Source: Cryptomeria japonica (taxonomy: Eukaryota > Streptophyta > Pinopsida > Cupressales > Cupressaceae). From it: a stretch of 62,000 nt of DNA. The translations under genes and the position numbers were made by a program. This document shows, piece after piece, positions 25,001-38,400 of the stretch. Within the stretch, counting starts at the first letter, position 1. The number at the start of each line of letters is the position of its first letter. A model generated the notes under the pieces. The model was not told the origin of the DNA. It searched no databases and was given only the letters and a program-made list of their open reading frames with translations. Location: assembly GCF_030272615.1 (NCBI RefSeq), contig NC_081410.1:228568915-228630914 (forward strand). Direction: 5' to 3'.

Positions 25001-26392
25001 AATAATATTGGGTACGGGTACATCCGTACATATATATATATTTTAATTATATATATCTATACACATGTTATATATATGTTCAATATATACAATCCATACA
25101 AAAATAAAATATACAATGTGACTTTCCATACATAAATGATAAATCCATAATTGCCAATGCCAATAAATATTCATATGTCGCAAATGTAATCAGTAAACTA
25201 ATAACTAAAGTCTAATATCATATTCATAATTTGCAAAAAAGATAATATTCAAGTTTCAAGTCTTTTTTAAAAAGTCATAAAGGGGCGAATTAGAGTTTTA
25301 TTATAAAAAAACTATTTTAAAAGCCTTTTTTAATTGTTTTTTTGACCCATGGGCCTTGTTTTTGGGAACCCACGGGCCTAGGTTCACGCAGGTCCTCCTG
25401 GGTTCCACTTGGGTCCTTCCCAGGTGGCCGGGTTCCTTGTGGGTCTTGCGACGCATGACCCACAGGGAACTTGGCCACCTAGGAAGGACCCAGGAGGAAC
25501 CCAAGGAGAACCCGGGGAGAACCAGGACCCGAACGCAGGCCAAAAGGGGAAGAACCGGTATCTTAGGTTTAAACCTATGCAAACAATTAAAAATATCCAA
25601 ATTGGAAATAGAAGGGGACTTGGCCATCATAGTTAATGCAATAAGGACCAGGACCTGGGAGCTTAGAAGTTTATTGGATAGAGCTGTTTCTCTAATGGAA
25701 AGCTTCTCAGATTACACGCTCAATCACGTATATAGGGAAGCTAACACATTGGCAGATAAGCTAGCTAATTTAGGGGCAGATGGAACAAATAGAACTACAT
25801 CATTAAAATATAGGCAATCAGACCAGGATACTCATAGGCATGCAGAGATTTAGACATAATCCTAAAAGACAACACATTCACAGCACATTCACACACATAT
25901 TGGAAGGTATACATATGTATATGCACAGATAGCGATATATATGTAGGTATATATTTGTATTTATATAATTATATGTGCACACATGCATATATATGGTAGC
26001 AGATACATATATAGATGTGCGTATACATATATAACTATATATATATATATTTAGATACACACGAACACATATACAGATATTGCGCATATAATCATATATA
26101 TACCTAAATGTAGTATTCTTAGAGCAGAGCAAACAAATATACACAAAGTATGTTGGTATGCATATAGGGATACAAATATATGCATATATACAAAACAACA
26201 TGCAATGACAGGACATAATAGGGTTGGAACTTTTACAAATGTGACAGAAATACATATGCTCATCTGTACACATATAACAAGCTGTATCTTAAATCTATAT
26301 ATACATACATATATATATGCATATATATATAGATATACAAATATGGATATAGATACATATGCATATAGGCATATATATATATATATATATAT

Positions 26393-26443
<51 letters not shown>

Positions 26444-29400
26444 TATAGGTGCATATGTGTATACATAAATATACATGCATGTATACAAAAGTATATAAAT
26501 ATGTATATAGATATATATGCATATAGGCATATATACATAGGGATCTCTCTATGTAGATTGTTGGGTTTCGGCATAGCTCCAAATATGTTCCTCCGATGGT
26601 TAAAAGTTAAAACACCCCCTATAGGAAAGGGACCCAAAAAATTAGGAGACATGTCCCCAGGTTACATAGGCTTATACACATGTTCTTATTCAAAAATGTG
26701 ATGTGCAAGTGGTAGCAGCTATGGTGAAAATTTAAAGAGGAAGATGCTTCAGTTGTTTTAATTCAACATTAATGGATATAATTTAATCCTTCATCATATT
26801 ACATTCTTCAATTCACAAATTTGTCACTTTTTCGGCTAGGCTGACATTATTATATTCAAAATTTGAAATAACTACAAGATAATAAATGCAATTATACCTA
26901 TAGTGAAACCCTGAAGATCAACAGAACCCTTTGATGGATCAAAGAATAAATGAAAAGATGAAGATGCCGAGTCATCAAAAATAGATGCAAAAGCAGGAGG
27001 TAAAAGTTTGCTTCCTTTAGCAATATATATTGCTCGCATTATGTACCTGTAGAAGAGTAAAGATATTTAAAAAACAGAGAACGTCAGATCACCTACACAG
27101 ATATATAATAGATTCCGGAGATGAAAATAAAGTTATTTCCTAAAGATTGTGAATCAATATGACTGATAATGAAACCAATTTTAAATTAATATCCACCATG
27201 AGTAATGCTGAGCACATTTGATTCCCAATTGACGGAAAGTAACCAATGCATTTGAAAGAAGAATGCCATTTAGCTCCACAGAAGCTCGTTTTATAGCTGG
27301 AACCTGAATTTAAAAAAATAAACTCACACTGAATTTAACTAAAAGTTAAAAGAAACAGTCTGTAATGGCTTCCTTATTATCAAAATTTTACTACCTTTAT
27401 CACAGAATGCAACAAGGACCGCAACGTTTCCTGGGCTGATGTATAATTTGCATTTGGCTGTCCTGGAAGAAAGCTTCCTATAATCTGCAATTAAGTAAAA
27501 GCTCTTTCATTACCCTGGATAACACCAAATGAAGTGCTCATGACAAATTGCTAGTAGTTATTTAGATTCATACAGCCATGGTGCCTTTATCTGGAAGTTG
27601 GAACATACATAACATACCTTTATTGGATGAATTTCAAAACTTTCAAAATAAATCTCTTTACTAGAAGTTGTCATGGCTAAAGAATTTCGGTAGAAAGGCA
27701 CCAGCTTCATCAATGTATCTTCATCAATATTCAAATCAACGGCCTATCAAGAATCAGTATTAAAAGTTCAAATCAGTATGAAATTAGAATTAACAGTCTA
27801 CCAAACAGGATTTGTTAGACAGCACAGACTGGCACATATATTGTTTTCCCTTTCCATGTGCATGGACAAGCAAATTCAATCTTACATGAGTTAATTCCAC
27901 GGGGTATTTTTATGTAAACCATTTGAAGAATGGATAAATAATTCATTTGGTATGGATTTTACAATCTTACATAAGATGGTTCCATGGAGTATTTTTATGC
28001 ATACCATTAGAAGAATGGACAAGTACTTCACTTGGTATGGATTTGAAGCGCCATTATAAATGATAGCAGACATATGTAGCGCTGCTTCATCCCTGTCAGA
28101 GTTGTCTTGCTCATGCATCCGTAGCATTGCTGCAAAGGGAGCCCCTTGCCACCTTTCGTCCACTTCTAATGTCTGCATGTAGGAGAAACTTAAATAAACA
28201 TATCTAGCAGTTGGAAATAAATTGATTAAAGTGAAGGAATTGATTTAACATCTCTCATATGCTTTGCCAATATCTCTCGTATGCTACAGTTCTATACATG
28301 CCAACTTGTACAGATCCCACTAGACTCTTATATGTGTGCTGGAAGACATACCTTAACTCTAAACTGGCATAATGTATTTTTGCTTGCAATGATGGATTCA
28401 AGCATCAAGTTTCCAGTTCTTGCAACTATTATAGGCATATAGTAGCTGTCATGATTTGAACTGTTGAGAACCTGCATGTGGAGAATTATTGAACTCAGAT
28501 GCCTATGCAACTAAGCCATCTCATTTATATACATCAATTAATCTTAAGTTTATTGTATACCTGCAACTCATACATGAACTTGTTAAAATTTGAATCAAAT
28601 TTTACAGTGCCTACTTGAAAACTTGAAAACTTGTTAATGTCTCTCTCTTTTGATTTTGTCTTAGTGAGTGTGTATATATATGTGTGTGTGTGTGTGTGTG
28701 TATTCATTAATGCATTGTGTGAGGAGTAATATATATATATATATAGGCATTATTTTGGATTCATAAACTTATGAATATATTAATACCCACACACGTAAAT
28801 AGAAATCTTACGTGTATGGATATTAATATATCCATTATTGTTGTATGTATACATTATTGTGAGTGTCACATTATTCTTTCTTACTTCATGTTTAGACCAC
28901 TAACCATGGTCGTGGTGTCCACCATCTTGGTGGTGGAGTATTCTTGTAACTGTTCGATGTTACGATCCAAGACAGTTGGTGCTCACTCACAAAGCTAGCC
29001 CATCATTAGCAAAATCTTTGTTTATTTAATGGTCATTCGAATATGATTTGCGAGTTGTTGCATTGTCCTTTGGTGGAAATGATTATTGTGCTTTGCTAAA
29101 ATCTGTAAGCTCTCTTTATCGAGGTTGTTGGGAATTTCAAAGGCATTAGGGGACAGTTCACTATGTTGTTTGCTATGTCCGTGGTTGTTTGGATAGTTTG
29201 CTATTTGTGTGGAACGATCCAACTGTATTCAACTTGTAGTAAGTTCCGTAGCATTCTCTATTTTTTCATTTCTCAGGCAAGGAGATGCTACTCTGCCTCT
29301 GCTAATTTTGAACTAAGCTTTCTTTTCATCATTTAAAGAATGAATCATTTGAAATGGTAGCTTGCGTGATAAGGCATAAATAGGAAAGAATTGTTTATTC

Positions 29401-32400
29401 TTTTCTTCTGTTACGCATTATGTTATGAGTGTCTTTGCATAGTGAATGAATTACAAAGTGCTTATCGATCATACTAATTGATAGTACGATTAGTAAGTAA
29501 ATCTGCCAGCTTCAAGCGAGCCATGATAAAGTTGATTCACTCTGTCTTCATGTTTGATCTAAAGGTGAATTGTAGAATCGAATGTTCTATCCATTATTGA
29601 GTAATCTGCATTTCGTATATGTATCTACTTTTTGTGCTACATTATTTCTTCGAGTAATATTAGACTGTGAAAGTCCGTGTTCTTGATTTGTATATGGGCT
29701 ATTAACCGTAAACTTGGTCAATTTGTTTGTACCATTGTTGGGATTGGTAGTAAGCCAACTTTGATTAAAGTTTAATACCCTTGAGGAATTGTATAACTGG
29801 ACAGTTAAACCTAACTAGCATGTTATTGACAACACCCTTATCTATAATTGGAGTTAATCAATACCCGTTAGGTATAAGTCTTCCAAAGGTCAGTTGGACC
29901 CTTGAGTGAGTTGCAAGTGTGAAACCTTTTAAGTAAGCTAAGTATGGGTGGTGAACATGGACTGCACTCATTGTGCTAATTATAAAAGCAGTGGCCAAGG
30001 TAGCACAACAATTTGCATGCGTCTGTTAGTTCATAAGAGCCAAATGCACTACTAGACAGGGTGTCATTCAAGTAAAGAGGTACCTTCAATGTATGACCGA
30101 TTAGTAAGTGTAAATTCTAGACACTAGGCTCAAAGGCTCATTGGCAATTGTTCCATCTTTTATCTGCTTCACTCATTATGTAATGTCCCCTTTCTAGGTG
30201 ACAGGAGATGAGCAAGGGTTGACCTAAAATTTGAGTTCCCATAGGTCAACGGTATGGTTAGGGGACTCATTTTGAGGCTCATGGAGCTTTGCAAGGGCTT
30301 TACGAGCCGTTTTGGACCTTCAAACGATAGTTCCTACTTTTTAGGGAGGTCTCCTATTGTTTAGGGAGAACTGGGAATTGACTACATGACCACCCGGGGG
30401 ACCAAGGAGCAGAGCAGGATCCTTTTGAGCAATTACAGGTGTTTGGAGTGAGGCTCCTATTTTTTAGGGCGAGTCCCTACTTTTTAGGAGGATCTCTCAG
30501 TTGGCCTGTAGGACTCAGGTAGCATCAGTGATCACAATGCTTCAACCGAAATTTAGTCTTGAGTCCAGATTTGGATTTTATGAATAATTTGGGAAATATT
30601 TTGATATTTCCTAAGTTGGTTGGAATAAATAAATAATAATAATGTTACTTTATATAATAATAATAAAGTAACAAGTTGGGGCCCCCTTGTGCCATGATGC
30701 CTAGGAGACATGAGTTAAGTTTTTTTAAAAACAACTTTATTTTATTAATAAGTGAGACTAAGGGGGTTGAGGGAGACATAAGGAAAAGAAAAATTTAATA
30801 AAAAATAATGCAAGGCAACCCTAAAAATGAATTAGGGTTTGAGGCCAATAAAGCAACATGTTGGAGGCCGTTTTGGACATCTTGGAATCATTTTTACAAT
30901 TAGCTTTTCGATATTGAGCCCTGCAACTCAATTCAGCAACTTTGCAACTTTGAGGAATGAAAACTTCTCAGAGGCAAGTGAGTTGGGACACAACCCCAAC
31001 TCACATAACTATAGAATTCCCGAGGAATGGAATTCTTGTTTGTGCATCAAAATCAGATCTGTAGCAGCATTATCAGATTGGTGAAAACGAATTGATCAAG
31101 GTTTAGAGGCCATTGAAGGCTGCCATATTCATTGCCAACTCCCACGTGGCTTCCTAGGGCAGGCCATACACCTTGGAGGCACCTGGGGTGTCAAAATAAA
31201 TAAATCAGCATCATTTAGGGTTTGGAATTGGTTGGAAATTCATTGTTAGCAGTAGCAATCAGCAAATAAATCATTTCTTCAGGCTTAAAACAACATAGGT
31301 GGATGATTTGAGTAAATTAGAGAGGGAACTTGGCTAAATTCAATGATCTTGCTTTGGAGCCTGAAGGAATCAGCAGTAGATTTGTCCACTCTTGCAATAA
31401 TTGTTTTTTATAATTATAGTTGATGCAAATAAACCTCATTGGAGGTATTGTCACCATCAGGGTACTCCTATATTGCCAGTTTCACCAGTTCGATCAATAA
31501 AAAGCACATTTTCAGGCTAGCATGGGAACTCCTGGTATGCTATTCACTATTTTGGTTGCAATAAGTTATTCTACTATGAAGATCAAAAATTTGAAATAAT
31601 TTATCAGTCTATTATTTCAATATATTTTGCATTCAAAATCATTTGTTCATTGGCAAAGAAGCAAGCAAAAAACCCCTAAATACCTTCTGAGAATCAAACT
31701 CATCAAAAACTGTCAAAACACTCATAAAATCCTTCAATCAGCAAGTTGGTAAATTCAGAAAAATTAGAGCAGCGTGGGTTGGGGATCTTTCAATGGTATC
31801 AGAGCTGGTGATCTTGCCAGCCTGTTGGGGAAGATTCTTTTTGGTTGCAAAATCACTTTGGGTTTCAATCACAAATATGTCTTGGTAGCTACCTGTTGAT
31901 GTGTCTTTTGTACACGACCAAACACAAAATAAAATACCCAGAGGTATCTTATCCTCTCTTGAATAAAGTTCCCGAATGCTGAAGATATCGCAGAAGGATC
32001 AATCAGAGAAACTTCAAGGTTTTGTTATGTAGGTTCTCTACTCGTGGATAAGCACCAGTGGTCGTTGTGTTTGCTGTTTTACAAGGGGCCTTACGTACTT
32101 TCTGGGAAAGCTTGTTCCTGCAACTACTTTTCAATGAGGAAACTGGATTCTCCTAATACTAACTGATGTTTCAAAGAATGGCAAAAGATGATGGTTTTAA
32201 GGATGTGAGACTAAACTAATCCTAAGAATGACTCAATGAGGACTGGTCTTGATAAAACTCTACCAATTTCAGTATTGCCAAAAGATTACAACTCCACTGG
32301 AATTAGTGTGATCTTCTAAGGGGATTCAATGATTTTCAAATCATCAATGGGATAGATACTATCACTAAGACAATATCTCCAATAATAATTGAACTCTTAA

Positions 32401-35400
32401 CAATCTTAATATTTCCAGTTGACCACACAGGGCATACTTACAATCAGTACGGAGCTAGTGGTTTGGATTATGAGTTTTACCAAAGATCAAACACAACATT
32501 TGCCCTTCAATCTTAAAACTTAAATGCTATCTCTACTAAGAGTGATTCAAGAAGATAAACAACCATGAAAATAGCTACAAGGATTGCAATAAAACACCGT
32601 AACTTCAATATTTCATTGATCTCATAGCCAAATAAAACAACAATTGTTCAACTTTCTCTCTTCACTACTTATTTCTCTGCTACTAACAATAGTAAACTTA
32701 TTTCTCTTTTCTCTGATTCTAACTCTCTAACTCTCTAAAAATGAAATGAGTGAGGGCTTATATAGCACTCTCAAATACAATGAACGGTCTGGATCAAAAG
32801 AAGATCAATGGCTGAGATTTTGACACCTAAACCCTAATTAGGGTTTGTTACAAAAAAGACCAAATTTAGATAAACATTATCAATCCATAGCCAATATAAA
32901 TTGGCACAAATAACGAGGAAATATAGTCCAATGGGAATAAAGTTGCCACATCATCTTATAACAACTTTTCATCTAGAATTTTGTTCCCTTTCCTATATTC
33001 TTTTCTAGCATATTCAATGAATCTGGACATAATCCCCTCAATCTCAGCAATGGGAATCTCATGAAGATTCTTCATTCGTTCTTCCAAGTGGAGGACTTGA
33101 TCAAAAGCTGTGAGAAGGGTCATCTCCCATCCATGCTCTAGCTCTTTTGTTTTCTCGATCAGGAACATAGTAGCATACATCTAACCTCACTGCTTTTCTG
33201 TGACCATGCTCTCTTCCTTGCAAAAAATGATCTTGATCCTATCTTCCAACTCTTGGACATCTACATCTGTCTCGATCTCTATCCTTCTGTCAAGGATTGT
33301 ACACAATACATCAAACACCTTGTCTTGAATAGGGTGGATAGTGCCTTCAACTCAGTTACATCTGGCATTGATGTCTTCGAAAAGAACTTCCTTCATCTGG
33401 AGCAAAGTTGACCACTGTAGAAGGCTATGGGTTCCTCCACCCATTATCTTCTCTTGTGCTAAAATCTGTCTTGGTGTTCTTCTTATTACTTGCAAGACCG
33501 GGATGACAATGTCTCTAGTGTGAGTGAATGCATCCACAATTATCAATAGATTATGAATGATCTCAAGGACCTGGATAGCTCGATGGACTGTCTTCATCAT
33601 TCTTGTTACAAATTCAATGGCTACCTTGTAAGATTCATCAATCCAAGAACTCATGAGTTGGGCTAAGTTCTTCATCCTTTCGGCCTCATTTACTAATTCG
33701 GGAGGAAGTGCATGCAAAGGTGACACTGCTGGATCTTGTCGCTTTAAAGGTTGACTAAGGTGCCCAAAATAATTCCTCCAAGCACCAACCTCCCTTTCTA
33801 GCTTCTTATTCTTTTCCATTTTTTCTTTGAATTTGTCATTAAGTGCTCTCACTGAATCAGTTGCTTCTTCCATGGCTTGCTCGGAGGTAAGTGGACCAAG
33901 ATCAAATGTCTCTAGATCATATTCCTCTGCTAGAATCTCATCCTCATACTTGTCCACCACTGGTGTGGCCACCTATATCTTCCTGGATCCCATATCATCT
34001 CTAATTACCTTTGACATCTTTGTAGCCTTCTTCTTTTCGATCTCTTCATGAGAATTTCCTATGAGACTTTCCAAGTCAAATACTTGTTCTTCTTCTTCAA
34101 CCACAACTACCCTTGATAGCCTTTCCTTTAGCCAATCTGGAATAGAAGACTTTCTTTCCCTCACTTGTATTTCCTTAGGTAGAGGTCTATCTTCTCTGAA
34201 AGAAGATGTTGCTTCATCATCATTCTTTTCTTCTTGTTGTTCATTAGCATCAACCTGGAGAGATTGACTTGATGAATGCTGTGGTGTTTGTCCTTTACCT
34301 TGTTTATCATTCTGCACCATGGATTCCATAGATTCATCAATGTCATACACTATCCGTCTTTGATCTTCTCCTTGACTTATTTCCTTTTCATGCCTAGAAG
34401 ACGTACTTGATGGACGATCAGGATTCACTTTTTGTTTCTTGGAAGGTTCTTTCTTCTCAGGTCCTTCCTTTCTCTTCGATCGCTTGGAATGAGAAGCATT
34501 CTCACTCACACTTGCTTCTCCTTCTTCTGTTCTTGTTTCCAGGGTGAATGTCATGGCTACATTCTGCACTTTCAATTTTTGATGTTGTACATCCACCCAT
34601 CTGTGAGTGCAATTCAACACAAGAGCCATTAATACTCTTAGGTCTGAAACTTCCAGCTCATTCCAATCTATCTTCACTTCTTTATCTTCCTTCTCATAGG
34701 ACGTTTGGAGATATCTACCACTGTCCTGGGCTTGATCTACTACTCTATAACTTTACACTTCCTAATGAGATCCAAGGGTAATCTAGAATGCATCTTTCTT
34801 TTCACCTCTATATCATCCTGAATATTCATCTAGAAGTCCTCTACTTGAAACTCATGCTTGTATTTCTTCCCAACTGTCTCTTCCATGTGACCATGAGGGT
34901 CAAATTTCTCCCTTGAGGCAAAGGATGTGAATGAATATAGAGATAACTCCTTCTCTGCATCCTCCGCGGCTTGAGAATTAGGACATACTTCAATTGAATT
35001 CCCTAGAAGAATGGGTTCGGGGATTCCATTTCCATGCTTATGTCTTGATGCTTTAGCATAAGCTGCCAACTATCTAGTCACCTCAAGTAATATTGTTCTG
35101 TCTGTAGGATATCTTGGCAAGATGTAGGGCGCTGAAGGGCATCCATGGACCCTAATGTAGGCGAATTTTGGAAACTGAATGAACTGTGCACCATGTTTCT
35201 TCACGAGCTTCTGTGCCTCAGTAGACAGTCGATGGTGAATCCCTCCTTGCAATGTCCTGGTGATATACATCGTGAAGGTGTCATTGACTAGCTTGTAGCA
35301 ATTCTTAGGTGGATGACGTAGTTGAACATAAGAATCACAAGCTCTTATTTCTCCAGGTCCTCTCCCAACAACTCCTCTGTGTGGTAGCCCTACATACTCA

Positions 35401-38400
35401 AAACTTTTGACTAAGGAATATATAACATATGAACTCATGTGGAATGTCTTAATAGGGGCTAGCCTCCTCAACTGCACGTCTAGGTTGTTGCTAATGATTC
35501 TAGCCCAATTGAGCAGTCCTTTTCCTTGGACGATCCCTTGTATGAAGAAGAACATCCACTTGTCGAAGAAGAAGGCTTGAGAGGCACCAGTAACCCGATT
35601 GAGCATGGTTATCAAGTCCCTGAATTCTTCCTGGAAATCAATTCTGTGTGGCATATTAGGTATCTTGATCAAGCGAGGTCTACTCTTGAGTAACCAATTC
35701 TTGTTGATGAAGTTCAGATAGGTATCAGGATCATCTTTGTAGATAGACCTAGCTCCTTCTAAGCTCTTGTAGGTCATATCTCTCAGCTCCGGAAGATGAA
35801 AGGCTTCACTTATAGCTTCTTCTGAAAGATAGGCTAGGATAGTTCCATCTTTGGCTACGATCGTCCTCGAATGTGAATCATAGTGCCGGGCACATTCAAT
35901 CATCAACTCGTGACATTTGACTGCAGGAGGAAAGCCTGCGACCTTGATGATGCCACTCTTAATCATCTTCTTGGCAACAGGTGACGGCTTGCCAATGTAG
36001 GTTGCTTCTCGAAACTTCTTCACATTGAAGTTTCCTAGATTGGTGTCTCCGATATTGCTCCATTTGGACACGATCCTGGTCTCCAAATCATCATTCTTCT
36101 AATCTTCTTTGATGAGAGCCTGTCGAGTAGTGGATCCACTGGCCTTAGGGGTCGTCATTTGATACCTACAAAAGAGGCTTAAGTTAAGTTTAAGTATAAT
36201 ACCTCAAGATAGGAGTTTTGAGACTTTCCAAAGAAATAAATAGATTACAATTTGAAAATAGTGTGATAAACCCTTAAAATTATAAATTTTCAAATGGATA
36301 AGAATCAAATCATATTATTGAAGACTTAACCTCACAAAGGATTATAGAAATTTAAATCAAATCTTCAATATGCTTTCATAAATCTGATTGTACATACCTC
36401 CTCTTTGATTTTAGCTATCAACCTTGAAAAAATGGATAAAGGAAAATGGAGATTTGCTGGACAAAAGGTCTTTGATCTGAATTTCAGGTCCCCCCTTGGT
36501 GATTTTAGCCTTCAATCAGCCTCCAACCAGTTTTCTTCAATCAAGAAATTCGCCTAAATCTGCTTAAATTCGCACCTCTAATTCTGCTCTTGAAATTCGC
36601 ATAGGAAAGAATGAATGAATGATCAATGATTTCAAAAATACACCTTTCCTTTATAGGGTGCTTTCACCATTTGTCTAATAGGCTGACTTGGTTAATGTAT
36701 GAAAAAAATAAATATAAAAATAAAATCACCTTTACAAGCTGGCCGACTTAGTAATAAAAGTAAAAAATATGGTTTTCAGCACCCAAGTGTGGATTTTTTT
36801 TTGATTTTAAGGCTTAAAAGAAATTAATTAATCCATTTTTAAAGTGCCTAGATCAAGCCAATCTACCTTACTCCCACAAATGAGGTTTGATTAGCAATTT
36901 AATGAGAGGATATAGGTGAGCCTAGAAGATGCTAGAGTTTTTTTTTTTTTAAAATTTGATGAAGGCATATTTTCTTCATATACACTAGAATGTCATGGTA
37001 TGAGGAAGGTTTAAATCACCCCAAGGAGGCTGGGTTGAACATCTCACTTAGGTTCATTTACTCCATCTATCAACACCTTCTTAACCTTGATTTATCACCA
37101 CTTCATGCTCTTTTCATCAGGTCTTTGCAACTTGCCTTTGTCTTAGTCCAAACAAGGTGAAGAATAGGCATTTCCAAGGATTTCGCCCTGGACCCTTTGG
37201 AGGGGTCAGGAGCGATTTCCTTGATTAGGTCTCAATTGCCTCATTCTTTCACTCCAAATTTCTCTTAAAGGTGAGCATATGCTAGTTTTAGTTCAACAAA
37301 GCTTAGAAATTCCATTTTTTAGCTTCCACCATGGGTGAATTAGGTGATCATGAGAATTTCGCTCTGGACCCTTTGGAATGGTCAGGAGCGAAATTCATGT
37401 CTTAGGCTTGATTCTTCATCTCCTTCACTTCAATTCATCTTGCAAGGCTAGATAACATCATTCCAACCTTAATCACGCCCTAGGAATCAAAGTCCCAACT
37501 TCACACAAGGAGGAAATAGGCAGTTTGAAGAATTTCGCTCTGGACCCTTTGGAAGGGTCAGGAGCGAAATTCATGTTTTGCTTGTCTTCTCTCACTCAAC
37601 TCCATTCCTTTCACTTTGTTTCCTCTAGACTTCCTCATTTGAATCCATTGCTCAACCTGGCAACATTTGCTTGATTCTCAAAAGGCTTGAAAAGGAAAAT
37701 TTGCTCAAAAACCTAGCCAGGGATAGGACCTATCCAGAATTTCGCTCTGGACCCTTTGGAAGGGTCAGGAGCTAAATTCATGTTTTAGCTCAAAATTTGC
37801 ATTTTTGGTGAATAAAAATCATTCAAAGGCAATCCAAAGGGTTTCTCTCACCTAGGTCTAGGCTTGACTTCACACAAGATTTGGAGAAAAAGATGGTTTT
37901 AGGGTTTTTCGCTCTGGACCCTTTGGAAGGGTCAGGAGCGAAAATCTTGATTTGAGCTTATTTCTCCATCCTCTCAACCTCAATCAACTTCAAAAGGCAA
38001 GGACACACTTCTTCACACCCATCCCAGCTATTAAAAACCCAAAGTTTGACTTGACCTGCAAGGAAAAAAGGTGATTTTAGAAATTTTCAGTGTTCCACGG
38101 GCGTTGGGGACGGGGGGGACGAGGGGGACGCGTTTCCGGGACGGGGGGACCAAGGGCCTAAATTTGGGGACGGCGGGGGGACGGCGGCGGGGGGGGTGGC
38201 GGGGTGGTGGTGCTCATATACTTGTACATATACATATAGTACTTGAAAAACTAGTTTTGAAAAGATGTATGACAGTATTACAGTGTAAGAATTACATTTC
38301 AAATGAGACTATAGGAAATTTGAAATACTAAATCTAAATACCAAGATTTCTAAGTTGTGTTGTTATATGGAGCCTGATCAAACTCGGAGGTTAGATTTTC

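Larger units (their letters stand above)
16559..26700 (+). mobile_element. L1-type LINE, decayed, carrying two nested insertions
   Basis: The plant L1 domain order is complete: ORF1 with a DUF4283-like domain, AP endonuclease, reverse transcriptase, zf-RVT and RNase H. It carries several in-frame stops and frameshifts. A solo LTR (21932-24557) splits it after the zf-RVT region and a 594-bp insertion splits its RNase H. The 3' part runs into a compound TA microsatellite (about 25900-26550), after which a short non-coding stretch to about 26700 may be its tail; no poly-A end or target duplication is clear. It is antisense to the VPS13 gene. Confidence 0.85.

Noticed and set aside
25878-26652. 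Several overlapping long ORFs rich in Tyr, Ile and Cys on both strands
   Set aside because: They come from the TATA/GCATATA microsatellite, which lacks stops by composition; there is no protein family signal.
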